A stretch of 64,000 bases of DNA from Burkholderia stabilis (GCF_001742165.1 NZ_CP016443.1:620001-684000), one strand, 5' to 3'; counted from the first letter of the stretch, positions 1 to 8,784 are shown. The notes: generated by a model from the letters alone, not told the origin. Numbers and translations are program-made.

Positions 1-975
1 CGGCGACAGCGGATACACGAGGTTGATCTTCAGCAGCGCGACGCCTGCCTGCTCGAGACGATCGAGCGATATCCCGCCTTGCTGGAGCACTTCGCGCACG
101 TCGCGATAGGCCTTGCCGACCGCGCCGATCACGAGCACGGGACGCGCGGGTGTGGTGACGGCCTCGTCGAGCGGATTGGTACGGATGAACGCACGTGCCG
201 CCTCGAGCTTGTAGCGGTGCCGGCGCTCGATCTGCATGCCCGGCAGATCGGGCCAGCGCCAGTGCAAGCCATCCGGGCCGGGATCGACCGGCGGAATCGT
301 GAAGCCGGGTGGTGCCGACGTCTGCAACGAGGTCGACGCCTCGACGGTATCGGTGATCGCCTTGAAGCCGACCCACAGGCCCGATGCGCGCGACAGCGCC
401 CAGCCCCATAGCCCGCATCGCTCGTAGTCGGCAAGCCCGGCGGGATGAACGACCGGCATGCCCCAGGCGACGAGCGTGCGATCCGACTGATGGGACATCG
501 ACGACGACACGCACCCGTGATCGTCGCCCGTGACGACGAGCACACCACCGTGCGGCGACGAGCCATATGCGTTGCCATGCTTGAGCGCGTCTCCCGAGCG
601 GTCGACGCCGGGGCCCTTGCCGTACCACATGCCGAATACACCGTCGTAACGTCGCGCCGCATCGGTTTCGACCCGCTGCGTACCGATCAATGCCGTGGCG
701 GCAAGATCCTCGTTGATCGCCGGCTGGAAGCGGATGTTCGACGGTTCGAGCAAGGCCTTGGCGCGCCACAACTCATGATCCAGGCCACCGAGCGGCGAGC
801 CGCGATAGCCTGTCACGAAGCCCGCGGTATTCAGGCCGGCAGCACGGTCGGCACCGGCCTGCGCCAGCATCATTCGCACCAGCGCCTGCTGACCGCTCAG
901 GAAAATACGCCCCTGAGGCTCGTCGATTCCTCGTCGATAACGCGAGTCGTTTCGGTATTCTGCATCGATGGACAT
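1..975 (-). CDS. Indolepyruvate ferredoxin oxidoreductase family protein, N-terminal part (cut by window edge)
   Basis: The reading frame starts at ATG 975 and runs leftward out of the window; 325 codons are visible without a stop. The protein opens with a short lead, then LSGQQALVRMML (about residues 26-37) and TGYRGSPLGG (55-64), which I recognise as the thiamine-diphosphate/pyruvate-oxidoreductase-like N-terminus of the fused IorA-IorB proteins. These normally run to about 1,150 residues, so roughly a quarter is seen. The family oxidatively decarboxylates aryl-pyruvates or similar 2-oxoacids to acyl-CoA using ferredoxin. It lies about 110 bp downstream of the DUF2783 gene and the FAD monooxygenase on the same strand, so it is probably co-transcribed and part of aromatic-acid catabolism. 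Substrate is not readable from sequence. Confidence 0.88.
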   Translation of the reverse strand, partial: MSIDAEYRNDSRYRRGIDEPQGRIFLSGQQALVRMMLAQAGADRAAGLNTAGFVTGYRGSPLGGLDHELWRAKALLEPSNIRFQPAINEDLAATALIGTQRVETDAARRYDGVFGMWYGKGPGVDRSGDALKHGNAYGSSPHGGVLVVTGDDHGCVSSSMSHQSDRTLVAWGMPVVHPAGLADYERCGLWGWALSRASGLWVGFKAITDTVEASTSLQTSAPPGFTIPPVDPGPDGLHWRWPDLPGMQIERRHRYKLEAARAFIRTNPLDEAVTTPARPVLVIGAVGKAYRDVREVLQQGGISLDRLEQAGVALLKINLVYPLSP

Positions 976-1088
976 GGCTTCGTGCTCTCATTCACGGAGG
1001 ACCCACGCCGCGCGTCGTGCATTGCGCGCCGCTTCGCTTCAAACCGGATCGACCCGGTTCGGCTTTATCGATTCGAACTGCTTGACGA

Positions 1089-1349
1089 TCATTCCTGACT
1101 GGAAATGGCGGGCAAACCCAGTCCGGTGCGGGCGATCGCGATCGCCTCCCGCACGATGTCCGGATCCGCGATGTGATGAATCAGCACCAGCACGAGCTGT
1201 GCATGGAATAAATGCCCTTGCGCGGCATCGAGATCGCGGCACGCGTCGGACAGCATCGAAAAGTAGGCATCCGGGTCAGGCAGCGCGGGAATACGCGCAT
1301 ACTCGTCCAGCCCGGACTGATTGCCGGTCGCGCCACCGTTCATCACCAT
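1089..1349 (-). CDS. DUF2783 domain small protein
   Basis: An 86-residue acidic protein with no signal peptide or membrane segment. The core, from about residue 17 (YARIPALPDPDAYFSML) to 73, is helical and matches my memory of DUF2783, a small family encoded right after FAD monooxygenases of the MhpA type. The start is ambiguous: ATG 1349 overlaps the monooxygenase stop by 7 bases, and ATG 1343 (two residues shorter) would give a TGATG coupling. Either way translation is coupled to the monooxygenase gene. Function is unknown. The position suggests an accessory subunit or stabiliser of the monooxygenase, which is inference. Confidence 0.8.
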   Translation of the reverse strand: MVMNGGATGNQSGLDEYARIPALPDPDAYFSMLSDACRDLDAAQGHLFHAQLVLVLIHHIADPDIVREAIAIARTGLGLPAISSQE

Positions 1350-3034
1350 GACTGCGCCTCCTCGAAGGTGGTCGAAGCGGACACCCCGAGTGTGTTCCCG
1401 AGACACCGGCGCAACGCATCCGAGTCGGCGCCCTCGAACACGCCGAGCACATGCTGGTCGGGCCGCAGCAACACCGCGTTGCCCGGCGTCAGGCCGTAAC
1501 GCGACGCCACTTTCCCTTCGTGATCCCAAAGCACCACACCGTGTGGCGCGTGGGCATCGCGAGGCGGCCGCTCCGGTGCCACCGTCACCACGCGAAGCGG
1601 ATGAATGAACGCGGCGGAATCGAGTGCCATCGCGGCAGCACGTGCCGGCATGTCGTAGATCAGCAGCGTGTAGCCGTTGCCGCCCAAATCGTCGAGCAGC
1701 CAGCCGCACGCGTCGCCGCGCATCACCGGCGCATCGAACGCGGGCGACCCGGGCTTCAGCGCACCGGCGAGCGCGGCGGCGTCGGAGAACTGCCCGACGC
1801 CCGTCAGCACGGACGGACGCGACAGACGCCCGGAATTGACCAGCGTGCGCCCGAACGGCGTCGTGCGCGCGAGCGCGAGCGCCGCGTCGCGCAATACGCT
1901 CACAGACGGACTGTCGGGCGAAATGAAGCGCGCGCTGCGGGTGGAATTGAGAATGTTCTCGTCGGCGGCAAAAACGCGTTCTTCGCCATACGAATCGATC
2001 AATGAAGCGGGGGCGCCGTGCCGAAGCATCGCGGCGATCCGCCATCCGAGATTGTCCACGTCCTGCAGGCCGCCATTGCCACCACGGCCGCCGAACGGGC
2101 TGACTTCATGCGCGCTGTCGCCCGCGAACACAATGCGCGAGTGGACGAATCGCTCCAGCCGCCGGCACCGGAACGTATAGATGCTCAACCAGTCGATCCG
2201 GAACGGCAGGTCGTCGCCGAACATGGCGCGCAACCGCTTCTCCACGCGCTCGGGTTGTCGTTCGAGTTCGGGGTCCGCGTCGGTGCCGAGCTGGAAATCG
2301 ACGCGCCACAGATTGTCGGGCTGCTTGTGCAACAGCACCGAGCGATTGGGATGAAACGGCGGATCGAACCAGAAGCGCCGCTCCGCCGGGAACGTCGAAT
2401 CGATCATCTCGATGTCGACGATCAGGAAGCGATCGGGAAACGCCGCCCCGACGAACGGCAGGTCGAGCGCCCGCCTCACGGTCGAGCGCGCGCCGTCGCA
2501 TGCCACCAGCCAGTCACATTCGAGGCGATACGCGCCATCCGGCGTGTCGACATCGACGGTTGCTCCGTCGGCATGCTGATCCACGCCGGTCACGCGGTTT
2601 CGGCTGCGCAACTCGACGAGGCCGGTGGCCGAGCACGCCTGCGCCAGCCATTCCTCGACATAGGACTGCTGGAGATTGATGAACGCGGGCCATGCGTGTC
2701 CCGGCTCCGGCTGGAAATCGAACGCGAACGCCTCGCAGTCCTGATGGAACAGGCGGCCAACCTTCCAGCTCACGCCCTTTTGCCGGAGTCGCGGACCGAG
2801 CCCCAGACGCGCGAGAATCTCCAGGCTGCGCTTCGCGAACACGATCGCGCGCGATCCCTCGATGGGTGCGTCCCGCGCCTCCAGCACCACGCTCGGCACC
2901 TGTCGACGCGCCAGATCCAGCGCAAGCGCGAGCCCGATCAGGCCTGCGCCGACGATGACGACCGGAACGCGTCGCCGGTCGTCGACATCCAGATCGACGG
3001 CACGTGTGTACGAATATCGAGGGGGGACATGCAT
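1343..3034 (-). CDS. FAD-dependent aromatic monooxygenase (MhpA/PheA-TfdB class)
   Basis: A 563-residue group A flavoprotein hydroxylase. The three diagnostic motifs are visible: GAGLIG (29-34) for the ADP of FAD, CDGARSTVR (179-187, the DG motif that contacts FAD and NADPH) and GDSAHEVSPFGGRGGNGG (305-322, the GD motif). The C-terminal ~170 residues form the thioredoxin-like domain usual in 3-(3-hydroxyphenyl)propionate hydroxylase and phenol hydroxylase relatives, and the length fits. Such enzymes add one oxygen ortho or para to a phenolic hydroxyl. The gene is first in a leftward operon with DUF2783 and the IOR-like gene. ATG 3034 has only a weak ribosome site (GGAG about 10 bases upstream). 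The exact aromatic substrate cannot be called. Confidence 0.88.
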   Translation of the reverse strand: MHVPPRYSYTRAVDLDVDDRRRVPVVIVGAGLIGLALALDLARRQVPSVVLEARDAPIEGSRAIVFAKRSLEILARLGLGPRLRQKGVSWKVGRLFHQDCEAFAFDFQPEPGHAWPAFINLQQSYVEEWLAQACSATGLVELRSRNRVTGVDQHADGATVDVDTPDGAYRLECDWLVACDGARSTVRRALDLPFVGAAFPDRFLIVDIEMIDSTFPAERRFWFDPPFHPNRSVLLHKQPDNLWRVDFQLGTDADPELERQPERVEKRLRAMFGDDLPFRIDWLSIYTFRCRRLERFVHSRIVFAGDSAHEVSPFGGRGGNGGLQDVDNLGWRIAAMLRHGAPASLIDSYGEERVFAADENILNSTRSARFISPDSPSVSVLRDAALALARTTPFGRTLVNSGRLSRPSVLTGVGQFSDAAALAGALKPGSPAFDAPVMRGDACGWLLDDLGGNGYTLLIYDMPARAAAMALDSAAFIHPLRVVTVAPERPPRDAHAPHGVVLWDHEGKVASRYGLTPGNAVLLRPDQHVLGVFEGADSDALRRCLGNTLGVSASTTFEEAQSW

Positions 3035-3414
3035 CCGCAGGCACTCCGCGTAAATGCCGCTTTGAAAGCGATCGGGTCGACTCGTCTTGCTTCAGTTTCG
3101 CTGCAACGCAGCACGATATTAGCTCGCATGCGTTTCACTTGCAAACACAATCTCATTAATCATATTGTTACTAAAAAGTGAAGAAATAAGCCGATATCTT
3201 CGAATTTAAGCGACATAAATTCAAAAAAATGACCTCGTTCAGCGAATTTCCCGGATGCGCTAGCCGATCAGATTGATTCGTCGCCAAAAAAACATCGCAA
3301 GAGATGTAGTTGTGTGCGACGATATTCACCGCTTATCGAATCGAAGGTTTCGATCCTGCTGCAGGCGCACGCATGATCCGCCCTCGCAACGTTATCGATC
3401 ACCAGGAGCTCACC
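3035..3414. other. Divergent intergenic region, AT-rich
   Basis: This 380-bp gap separates the leftward monooxygenase operon from the rightward MFS gene. Bases ~3110-3260 are strikingly AT-rich against the surrounding GC-rich coding DNA, as expected for two back-to-back promoters. I see no convincing gene. Short inverted motifs (ACAAT/ATTGT around 3146-3164) could be part of an operator but are too short to call. No regulator gene is adjacent. Confidence 0.5.
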
Positions 3415-4614
3415 TTGACGACACCTGCTGCATGGCCCGCGAACCAGGAACGCCTGTCGCGCAACCTGGTCCTGCTGCTGGCGATCGGTACGGGCGTCGG
3501 TGTGTCGAATGTCTACTACATCCAGCCGATCCTCGGCCTGGTGCAGCAGAACTTCGACGTTCCACCCACGCTCATCGGCTGGGCGCCCACGATGGCGCAG
3601 ATCGGCTATGCGACCGGAATGCTGTTGCTCGCACCGCTCGGCGACATGCTGAACCGCCGCTCGCTGATTGTCGGCAAGGGCACGTTGCTCGTCCTGGCGC
3701 TCCTGGCTGCGCTGTTTGCGCCCAACTTCGCGACGCTGCTCGTCACGAACGCCCTCATCGGGCTCCTCAGCAGCGTCGGACAGGACTTCATCCCGGTCGC
3801 CGCGCAGCTCGCGTCCGATACCAACCGGGGCCGCGTCGTCGGCAGCGTAACGACCGGATTGCTCACCGGCATACTGCTGTCGCGAACGCTCGGCGGGCTC
3901 GTCGCGGAACACTATGGCTGGCGCGCGATCTACGCGGTGGCCGCAGGCCTCCAGGCCCTGATCGTCCTGGCGGTCTGGCGGCTGCTTCCCGCGTTGCCCG
4001 CCAACACCAGCGGGCGTTATGCCGACCTGATGGCGAGCCTCGTGAAGCTCTGGCTGAAGCACGCGCCATTGCGCCGATCGGTGTTCACGCAGGGGCTGCT
4101 CGCGATGTCGCTCGGCGCCTTCTGGTCGACGCTCGCGCTCGTCCTGGCCGCACCTCCGTTTTTCCAGGGGCCCGGCGTGGCAGGCGCATACGGCGTGGCA
4201 GGCGCCGCCGGCGCACTGGCGGCACCGCTGTTCGGCCGGCTCATCGATCGCGCGGGTCCGGTTCCGGCGATTCGCGTGGGTTGCCTGCTCGTCATCGTCG
4301 CCTTCGGCGGCATGTGGATCTTCTCGAATTCGATGGTTTCCCTTGCGATCGGTGCGGTCCTGTTCGATCTTGGCGTGATGGCAGGGATCGTGTCGCATCA
4401 AACCATCGTCAATACGCTTGATCCGGTGGCCCGCAGCCGCCTCAACGGCATCCTGATCACCGGCGCGATGTTCGGCGTGGCAATCGGCGCGGAAGTCGGC
4501 AACCTCGCATGGCTTCACGCGGGCTGGGCCGGCATCTGCACGGTAGGCCTGGTCGCCGGCTGCAGCGCGATGGCGCTGACACGTCGCACCATGTCGGTTG
4601 TCGCACCGAATTAA
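3415..4614 (+). CDS. MFS transporter (drug/aromatic exporter type)
   Basis: About 399 residues with twelve hydrophobic segments, from LVLLLAIGTGVGVSNVYYIQ near the N-terminus to a last segment ending near LVAGCSAMALTRR. The loop after TM2 carries PLGDMLNRR, the MFS motif A variant (GxxxD-R-R/K). I choose TTG 3415 because AGGAG lies at 3404-3408 with a 6-base spacer. In-frame ATGs upstream (3373, 3310) have no ribosome site and would add a non-hydrophobic tail. It is divergent from the aromatic monooxygenase operon, which suggests but does not prove export or import of a related aromatic compound. The exported NTF2-like gene follows after 49 bp. Confidence 0.85.
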   Translation: MTTPAAWPANQERLSRNLVLLLAIGTGVGVSNVYYIQPILGLVQQNFDVPPTLIGWAPTMAQIGYATGMLLLAPLGDMLNRRSLIVGKGTLLVLALLAALFAPNFATLLVTNALIGLLSSVGQDFIPVAAQLASDTNRGRVVGSVTTGLLTGILLSRTLGGLVAEHYGWRAIYAVAAGLQALIVLAVWRLLPALPANTSGRYADLMASLVKLWLKHAPLRRSVFTQGLLAMSLGAFWSTLALVLAAPPFFQGPGVAGAYGVAGAAGALAAPLFGRLIDRAGPVPAIRVGCLLVIVAFGGMWIFSNSMVSLAIGAVLFDLGVMAGIVSHQTIVNTLDPVARSRLNGILITGAMFGVAIGAEVGNLAWLHAGWAGICTVGLVAGCSAMALTRRTMSVVAPN

Positions 4615-4663
4615 AGAAATCGCTGTCCACCCCACCATTGCCGCCCGACCGGGAGCCTCCTCC

Positions 4664-5290
4664 ATGAAATGGAATTGCATCCTCGCCAGCCGCATGCTCG
4701 GCGTTGCCGCACTCGTTGCCGTCTACCATGCGGCCGCCGCGCAAGGCGCGCCGGACACATTCGATTCGCGTCGGGCGGCGAGTCTATCGAATGCGTCCGA
4801 CGTGATCGCCGTTGAACGCGCTCTCGCACAGTACGTGTCGATTCTGGACGCCGGCGTGCCCGGCGAATCGCAGGCCAGCCGCGTTGCGCGATTCACCCGT
4901 CTTTTCGACGCGGACGGTATCTGGACCGAGCACGTATGGAATGGCGGCAAGCCGGATTACAACAATCCGGTCTGTGTCGTTCGCGGCCGCACCCAACTGA
5001 CGCGCTTCGCGACCCTGCTGTTCGGCACGAACCCGTCCGGCAGTGGCGGCACGGTGCGGCACAACCTCGTGTCTCCGTTGATCGACATCAACGGCGATCG
5101 CGCCCAGGCGGCCGTCAACCTGATCCAGACACGCGACGCGTTTCCGACCGAGGGGCGCGCCGACGTTATCGCCACCGGGCGTTACTACCTTTCGTTTCGG
5201 CGCCAGGAATCCGGCTGGGCGATCGTCAAACTCGATCTCATGGCCGATCACCAGCTCAATCCACCGTGTACGCCGTCCGGTCCGCTTTGA
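4664..5290 (+). CDS. Exported NTF2/SnoaL-like protein
   Basis: From ATG 4664 (GGGAG at 4651-4655, 8-base spacer) the product is 208 residues with a typical Sec signal (MKWNCILASRMLGVAALV..., cleavage likely after AHAAAAQG-type residues near 25). The rest resembles the SnoaL/NTF2 cone fold: an N-terminal helix with DVIAVERALAQYVSILDAG, FDADGIWTEH, and a strand-rich end with ATGRYYLSFRRQESGWAIVKLDL. Catalytic members are isomerases, dehydratases or cyclases; many are uncharacterised. The export signal is less common in this family. It is probably co-transcribed with the MFS gene. Substrate unknown. Confidence 0.78.
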   Translation: MKWNCILASRMLGVAALVAVYHAAAAQGAPDTFDSRRAASLSNASDVIAVERALAQYVSILDAGVPGESQASRVARFTRLFDADGIWTEHVWNGGKPDYNNPVCVVRGRTQLTRFATLLFGTNPSGSGGTVRHNLVSPLIDINGDRAQAAVNLIQTRDAFPTEGRADVIATGRYYLSFRRQESGWAIVKLDLMADHQLNPPCTPSGPL

Positions 5291-5406
5291 TCGAGCGCCT
5301 GCCGGTGCGTGAATACGGGCGGGCTGCCGTGGCACACCCTCCCCTCGATTCCGCACGCATTCCATCCATTTTGCGGCTGCCCTCCCGCCTGGCTCGCCGC
5401 CAAAGA

Positions 5407-5424
5407 AGGGGCGAACGCGCCCCT
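5407..5424 (-). terminator. Hairpin followed by T-rich tract (end of APC permease transcript)
   Basis: AGGGGCG (5407-5413) pairs with CGCCCCT (5418-5424) around a 4-base loop. On the minus strand the stem is followed by TTCTTT. It lies ~150 bp past the stop of the leftward permease gene and also between convergent genes. The stem is short, so confidence is moderate. Confidence 0.45.
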
Positions 5425-5571
5425 CCCGAACGATCAGGTCGCGCGAACACGCGCGGCCGATCGGCCGCCCAGCGTCACCCATCAGCCCGCTGTCAGCCAT
5501 TTCCGATATTGGTAATTAATACGCATCTCTAATTAACCAAATCTCACCACTTTCCGAAATATTCCGCGCGA

Positions 5572-7017
5572 TCAGCTATCGCTCAGGAATCGTCCCAGCC
5601 GGGTATAGACCGTCGGCCGCGCGTGCCGCAGCCACCCCGCGAACATCGCACCGATGACGGCAATCGCCGGCGTCGTCCAGGGCAGAATCGACACGATCAG
5701 TGACGACGTGCCGGCCATCAACGAGACGTTGCCGATCATCGCGTACAGGAAGTAGCCGAATCCCGCGAAGCTGATGGCCGGGAAAACGGCCCATCGAACG
5801 AACCGCGTGTTGCGCTCGCGACGGGCAGCGAAGAACCGGATGACTGAAAGCGCGGTCAGCGCCTGCACGCACACGATGCCGATCGCGGACGGGATGCTGA
5901 GATACGGTGCGATCACCATGACCGGGTCGACGCGATAGACGGCAAACAGAACGATCAGCGTGACCATGATCACCGACTGCATGTTCGCCGCGCGGATCGG
6001 GAGCCCCTTCTTCTCGCTCACCTGCGCGAGCCACTCGAACGCAATGCCGTCGCGGCCGAGCGAATACCAGTAACGCACGGTCGCGTTGTTGAAGCTGATG
6101 ATCGCAGCAAGCATGCTGGTGATCAGCAGCGCATTGGTGACCACCACCATCTGCTTGCCAAGCACCCGCTCCGTCACGGCGAACCACAGATCCGCGGGAG
6201 ACTTCACCGCAAGGGCGACGACCTCGGCATAGCCAAACGCATTGGACATCTGCACCGTCGACACCACGTAGATCGCCATGATGACCGCGACGCTGACGTA
6301 CGTGGCGATCGGAATCGACCGGCTCGGGTTCCGGACGTCGTTCGCGTAGATCACCGTCGTCTCGAAGCCCATGTAGGCGACGACGACGAACACGAGCGAG
6401 GTGCCGAACTTCGCGGTAAAAACGTTCGCGGGATGCAGCGGCGCGAGGCTGAAGTGCTCCACGCCTCCGCCGGTGGCTGCCACCTTGATGTTGAAGGCGA
6501 CGATCAACCCGATTTCGACGATCATCAGCAGGAACAGCACCGCGCCGTTGAACTGCACGTTGTTGATCGCGAACACGTGCACGACGACCGCCGCGCCGAG
6601 CGTGCTGAGCCACCATGGCACGGCCACGCCGGTGAGCGTGCTGATGAAGTAGCTGATATAGAAGCCGAGCAGCGCATAGCATGCGAGCGTGATCACGAAA
6701 TACGACGCGACGGCCATGAACGCCGCGCCCACGCCCGCCGGCCGGCCGAGGCCTTGCCCGACATAGGTATACAGCGCGCCTGCATTGCTTACATGGCGGC
6801 TCATCGCCGTGAAGCCGACCGCAAAGAACAGGTAGATCAGCCCCACGCAAAGATAGGAGCCGGCGATCCCGATTCCGTTGCCGTACGCGACGCCATACGG
6901 CACGCATCCGATGAGGCTGGTGAGCGGCCCGTTGGTGGCCAGTACGAAAAATACGATGGCAATCCAGTTCAAAGGCCGCGTGGATGCGGATGCAGGTGTT
7001 GCCGCTGACGTCTCCAT
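5572..7017 (-). CDS. APC-superfamily amino acid/amine permease
   Basis: Starting at ATG 7017 the protein has 481 residues and about twelve hydrophobic segments beginning with PLNWIAIVFFVLATNGPLTS. The first segments carry the glycine-rich helix-breaking motif of APC permeases (GNGIGIAGSYLCVG), and VVAYMGFETTVIYANDVRNP matches the conserved TM6 region with a substrate-contact glutamate. A longer open frame extends upstream, but that part is not protein-like, so ATG 7017 is chosen. These carriers take up amino acids, amines or related compounds with protons or by exchange. It lies 34 bp after the carboxylesterase gene on the same strand, so ester hydrolysis and product transport may be linked. 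Confidence 0.85.
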   Translation of the reverse strand: METSAATPASASTRPLNWIAIVFFVLATNGPLTSLIGCVPYGVAYGNGIGIAGSYLCVGLIYLFFAVGFTAMSRHVSNAGALYTYVGQGLGRPAGVGAAFMAVASYFVITLACYALLGFYISYFISTLTGVAVPWWLSTLGAAVVVHVFAINNVQFNGAVLFLLMIVEIGLIVAFNIKVAATGGGVEHFSLAPLHPANVFTAKFGTSLVFVVVAYMGFETTVIYANDVRNPSRSIPIATYVSVAVIMAIYVVSTVQMSNAFGYAEVVALAVKSPADLWFAVTERVLGKQMVVVTNALLITSMLAAIISFNNATVRYWYSLGRDGIAFEWLAQVSEKKGLPIRAANMQSVIMVTLIVLFAVYRVDPVMVIAPYLSIPSAIGIVCVQALTALSVIRFFAARRERNTRFVRWAVFPAISFAGFGYFLYAMIGNVSLMAGTSSLIVSILPWTTPAIAVIGAMFAGWLRHARPTVYTRLGRFLSDS

Positions 7018-7051
7018 GTCTGTTCCTTGTAGATGATTGGGGGGAAATGCA

Positions 7052-8623
7052 TTACGAGCCCGCGCGCCCTGCGAACAGCGCTCGCCGGCGCTCGGCATCG
7101 GGGTCCTGTTCGATGCGGCAGGTTCGGTCGAAAATCCGTGTCGAACGCGCCTCCGGCGTGTAACGCGGCCACACCGGGGCGCCGCGCGCCGACGGATCGC
7201 CGTATCGCGCGAAACCGGCCCATGCTCGTCGCATGCGCGCCGCCAGTTCGAACCGGTCGCCACGCGCGTCGTCCGGATACCGCCCGCTCGGGAAATCGGT
7301 GCTGTCCCAGGCCGGCAGCGGGTAATCGAGCGTGCCGAATACGAAAGGGATTTCAGCGCCATGAATCGAGTAGCTGCCGCCGCAGCACGGGAATTCCCAG
7401 TCGAACCGATACATGAACGTGTTCGCCTGGTGGCTGTTGCGCTCCGCCAGCGCCACCGCGGGCATCCAGAACACGACGTCGGTCAGGTCCCGGCCGATCG
7501 TGCGGGGCTCGAGCGCATGGGTACGCGATGCGACGTCCACGGCTGCCCTCGCATCGTCCGCGCCGATGCTGAATGGCCTGACACCGTTCTCGAGCGCATC
7601 GCGACGGTCGGCCGATTCGAGCGGGCCGTGCGCGAGCAGCCGTGGTTCCAGAAAGTACGCCGCCTCGTGCCGCGTCGTACCGATCATCATCGGTATCGAC
7701 CGGCCCGGACTTCTCGACGCATCGATGACGACGCCATCGTCGACCGGCCAGAACGCGGTATAGCCGTAGCGATCGAACAGGCGCCGCGCAGCGGCGAGGA
7801 GCCGCTCGTCCGGAATCCCGTCGAGCGATCGCGCGTCGGCGCCGAGCATCGAAAGGAACGCATCGGCCCTGACGTGCGCATCCTCTCGCGACAGCGTCGT
7901 GAGAAACGCCCCGCTCTGAATGATGGCCTTGTGATACAGGCCGTCGGCCGACGGCATCATCGTCAGCGCGCAGATCTTCCCGCCGCCGCCCGATTCGCCG
8001 AACAGCGTGACGTTGGCCGCATCGCCGCCGAACGCGTCGATGTTTGCCGCGATCCACTCGAGAGCCAGCACGATATCCTGCTGGCCCACATTCGCCGCAT
8101 GCGAATAACGGGCGTCCCGATCGCGCAAGTACAGGTAGCCGAACGCATTGAGGCGATGGTTGATCGACACGACCACCACCTGCTGTTCCTCGGCGAGCAT
8201 ACGCCCGTCGTACAGCGACAGGTTTGCGGAGCCCGACAGATAAGCGCCGCCATGCAGCCACACCATCACGGGCAAACGATCGCCACGCGCTGCCGCAGCC
8301 GGCATCCAGACATTGAGGTTCAGGCAGTTCGCCGAATGGCCGCCATCGAACTGCCATGCCGGCAAGTCGTCATTGAATTGCGGGCACGCATCGCCATAAG
8401 TTCGGCAATCGCGGATTCCGTCCCATGCGGGTGCGGGCACGGGCGGCTGGAATCGCCGATCGCCGTCCGTCGGCATTCCGTATGGAATGCCAACGAACCG
8501 GACGCTGTCGTGCATGCGCATGCCGCGGACCTGCCCTCGCGAGAGCGTCAATACGCCATCGCCGCGTTCGGTGCATGCATCCATCACGGGGAAACTCGTG
8601 TACTCGTTCATCGTTCTATCCAT
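7052..8623 (-). CDS. Type B carboxylesterase (alpha/beta hydrolase)
   Basis: About 523 residues from ATG 8623 (ATG 8611 is an equally possible start; neither has a strong ribosome site). Family marks are the oxyanion segment LPVMVWLHGGAY (about 117-128), SINHRLNAFGYL, the N-terminal VRFVGIPYG, and the nucleophile elbow GESGGGG with the catalytic serine near residue 211. Length fits the family (500-550). There is no signal peptide from these starts. It hydrolyses carboxylic esters; the natural substrate is unknown. It is read divergently from a TetR repressor with a shared operator pair and is followed by an APC permease, so the pair is probably induced by its own substrate. Confidence 0.88.
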   Translation of the reverse strand: MDRTMNEYTSFPVMDACTERGDGVLTLSRGQVRGMRMHDSVRFVGIPYGMPTDGDRRFQPPVPAPAWDGIRDCRTYGDACPQFNDDLPAWQFDGGHSANCLNLNVWMPAAAARGDRLPVMVWLHGGAYLSGSANLSLYDGRMLAEEQQVVVVSINHRLNAFGYLYLRDRDARYSHAANVGQQDIVLALEWIAANIDAFGGDAANVTLFGESGGGGKICALTMMPSADGLYHKAIIQSGAFLTTLSREDAHVRADAFLSMLGADARSLDGIPDERLLAAARRLFDRYGYTAFWPVDDGVVIDASRSPGRSIPMMIGTTRHEAAYFLEPRLLAHGPLESADRRDALENGVRPFSIGADDARAAVDVASRTHALEPRTIGRDLTDVVFWMPAVALAERNSHQANTFMYRFDWEFPCCGGSYSIHGAEIPFVFGTLDYPLPAWDSTDFPSGRYPDDARGDRFELAARMRRAWAGFARYGDPSARGAPVWPRYTPEARSTRIFDRTCRIEQDPDAERRRALFAGRAGS

Positions 8624-8659
8624 GCCGGGGAGATGAGGTTCGGGCTCGTGCAGAGACCA

Positions 8660-8679
8660 TGTACCGTCCAGCCGGTACA
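8660..8679. promoter_or_regulatory. TetR operator copy 1
   Basis: A perfect inverted repeat, TGTACCG-TCCAGC-CGGTACA: 7-bp arms, 6-bp centre. It is 37 bp before the esterase ATG. The candidate esterase -10 (TACTGT on the minus strand, 8682-8677) overlaps its edge, so bound repressor would block that promoter. Confidence 0.75.
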
Positions 8680-8704
8680 GTAGCCAAATCAAAAAAAATG
8701 GCAA
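8677..8704 (-). promoter_or_regulatory. Candidate carboxylesterase promoter
   Basis: Minus strand: -35 TTGCCA (8704-8699), 16-bp spacer, -10 TACTGT (8682-8677). The -10 overlaps operator copy 1 (8660-8679). Match to sigma-70 consensus is partial. Confidence 0.45.
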
Positions 8705-8714
8705 AGAGAATTTG

Positions 8715-8720
8715 TATAAT
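8715..8720 (+). promoter_or_regulatory. -10 element (TATAAT) of tetR-family gene
   Basis: A perfect TATAAT directly in front of operator copy 2. The start of transcription would fall inside that operator (about 8727). No good -35 is visible (the position holds an A-run). Confidence 0.55.
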
Positions 8721-8738
8721 GCACCGTCCAGCCGGTAC
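8721..8738. promoter_or_regulatory. TetR operator copy 2
   Basis: GCACCG-TCCAGC-CGGTAC, the same 6-bp centre and nearly the same arms as copy 1, spaced 61 bp start to start. It covers the expected transcription start of the tetR-family gene, which suggests autorepression. Confidence 0.72.
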
Positions 8739-8784
8739 GGCTTCTTTCGGACCATTCTCCCTGCAATTCTTCATGAAAGAGAAC

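Noticed and set aside
1089..2045. 318-codon frame containing DUF2783
   Set aside because: Only the C-terminal 86 codons are protein-like; the earlier part is a shadow of the monooxygenase.
3268..4695. 475-codon open frame antisense to the MFS gene
   Set aside because: Arg/Asp/Glu-rich shadow; the MFS frame has TM segments and a ribosome site.
5507..5540. Inverted AATTA/TAATT motifs near 5511-5536
   Set aside because: TAATTA is self-complementary, so the pairing is trivial; it lies between convergent genes and is unlikely to be an operator.
7037..8683. 548-codon open frame opposite the esterase
   Set aside because: Shadow of the esterase gene, which carries the catalytic GESGGGG motif in the other strand.
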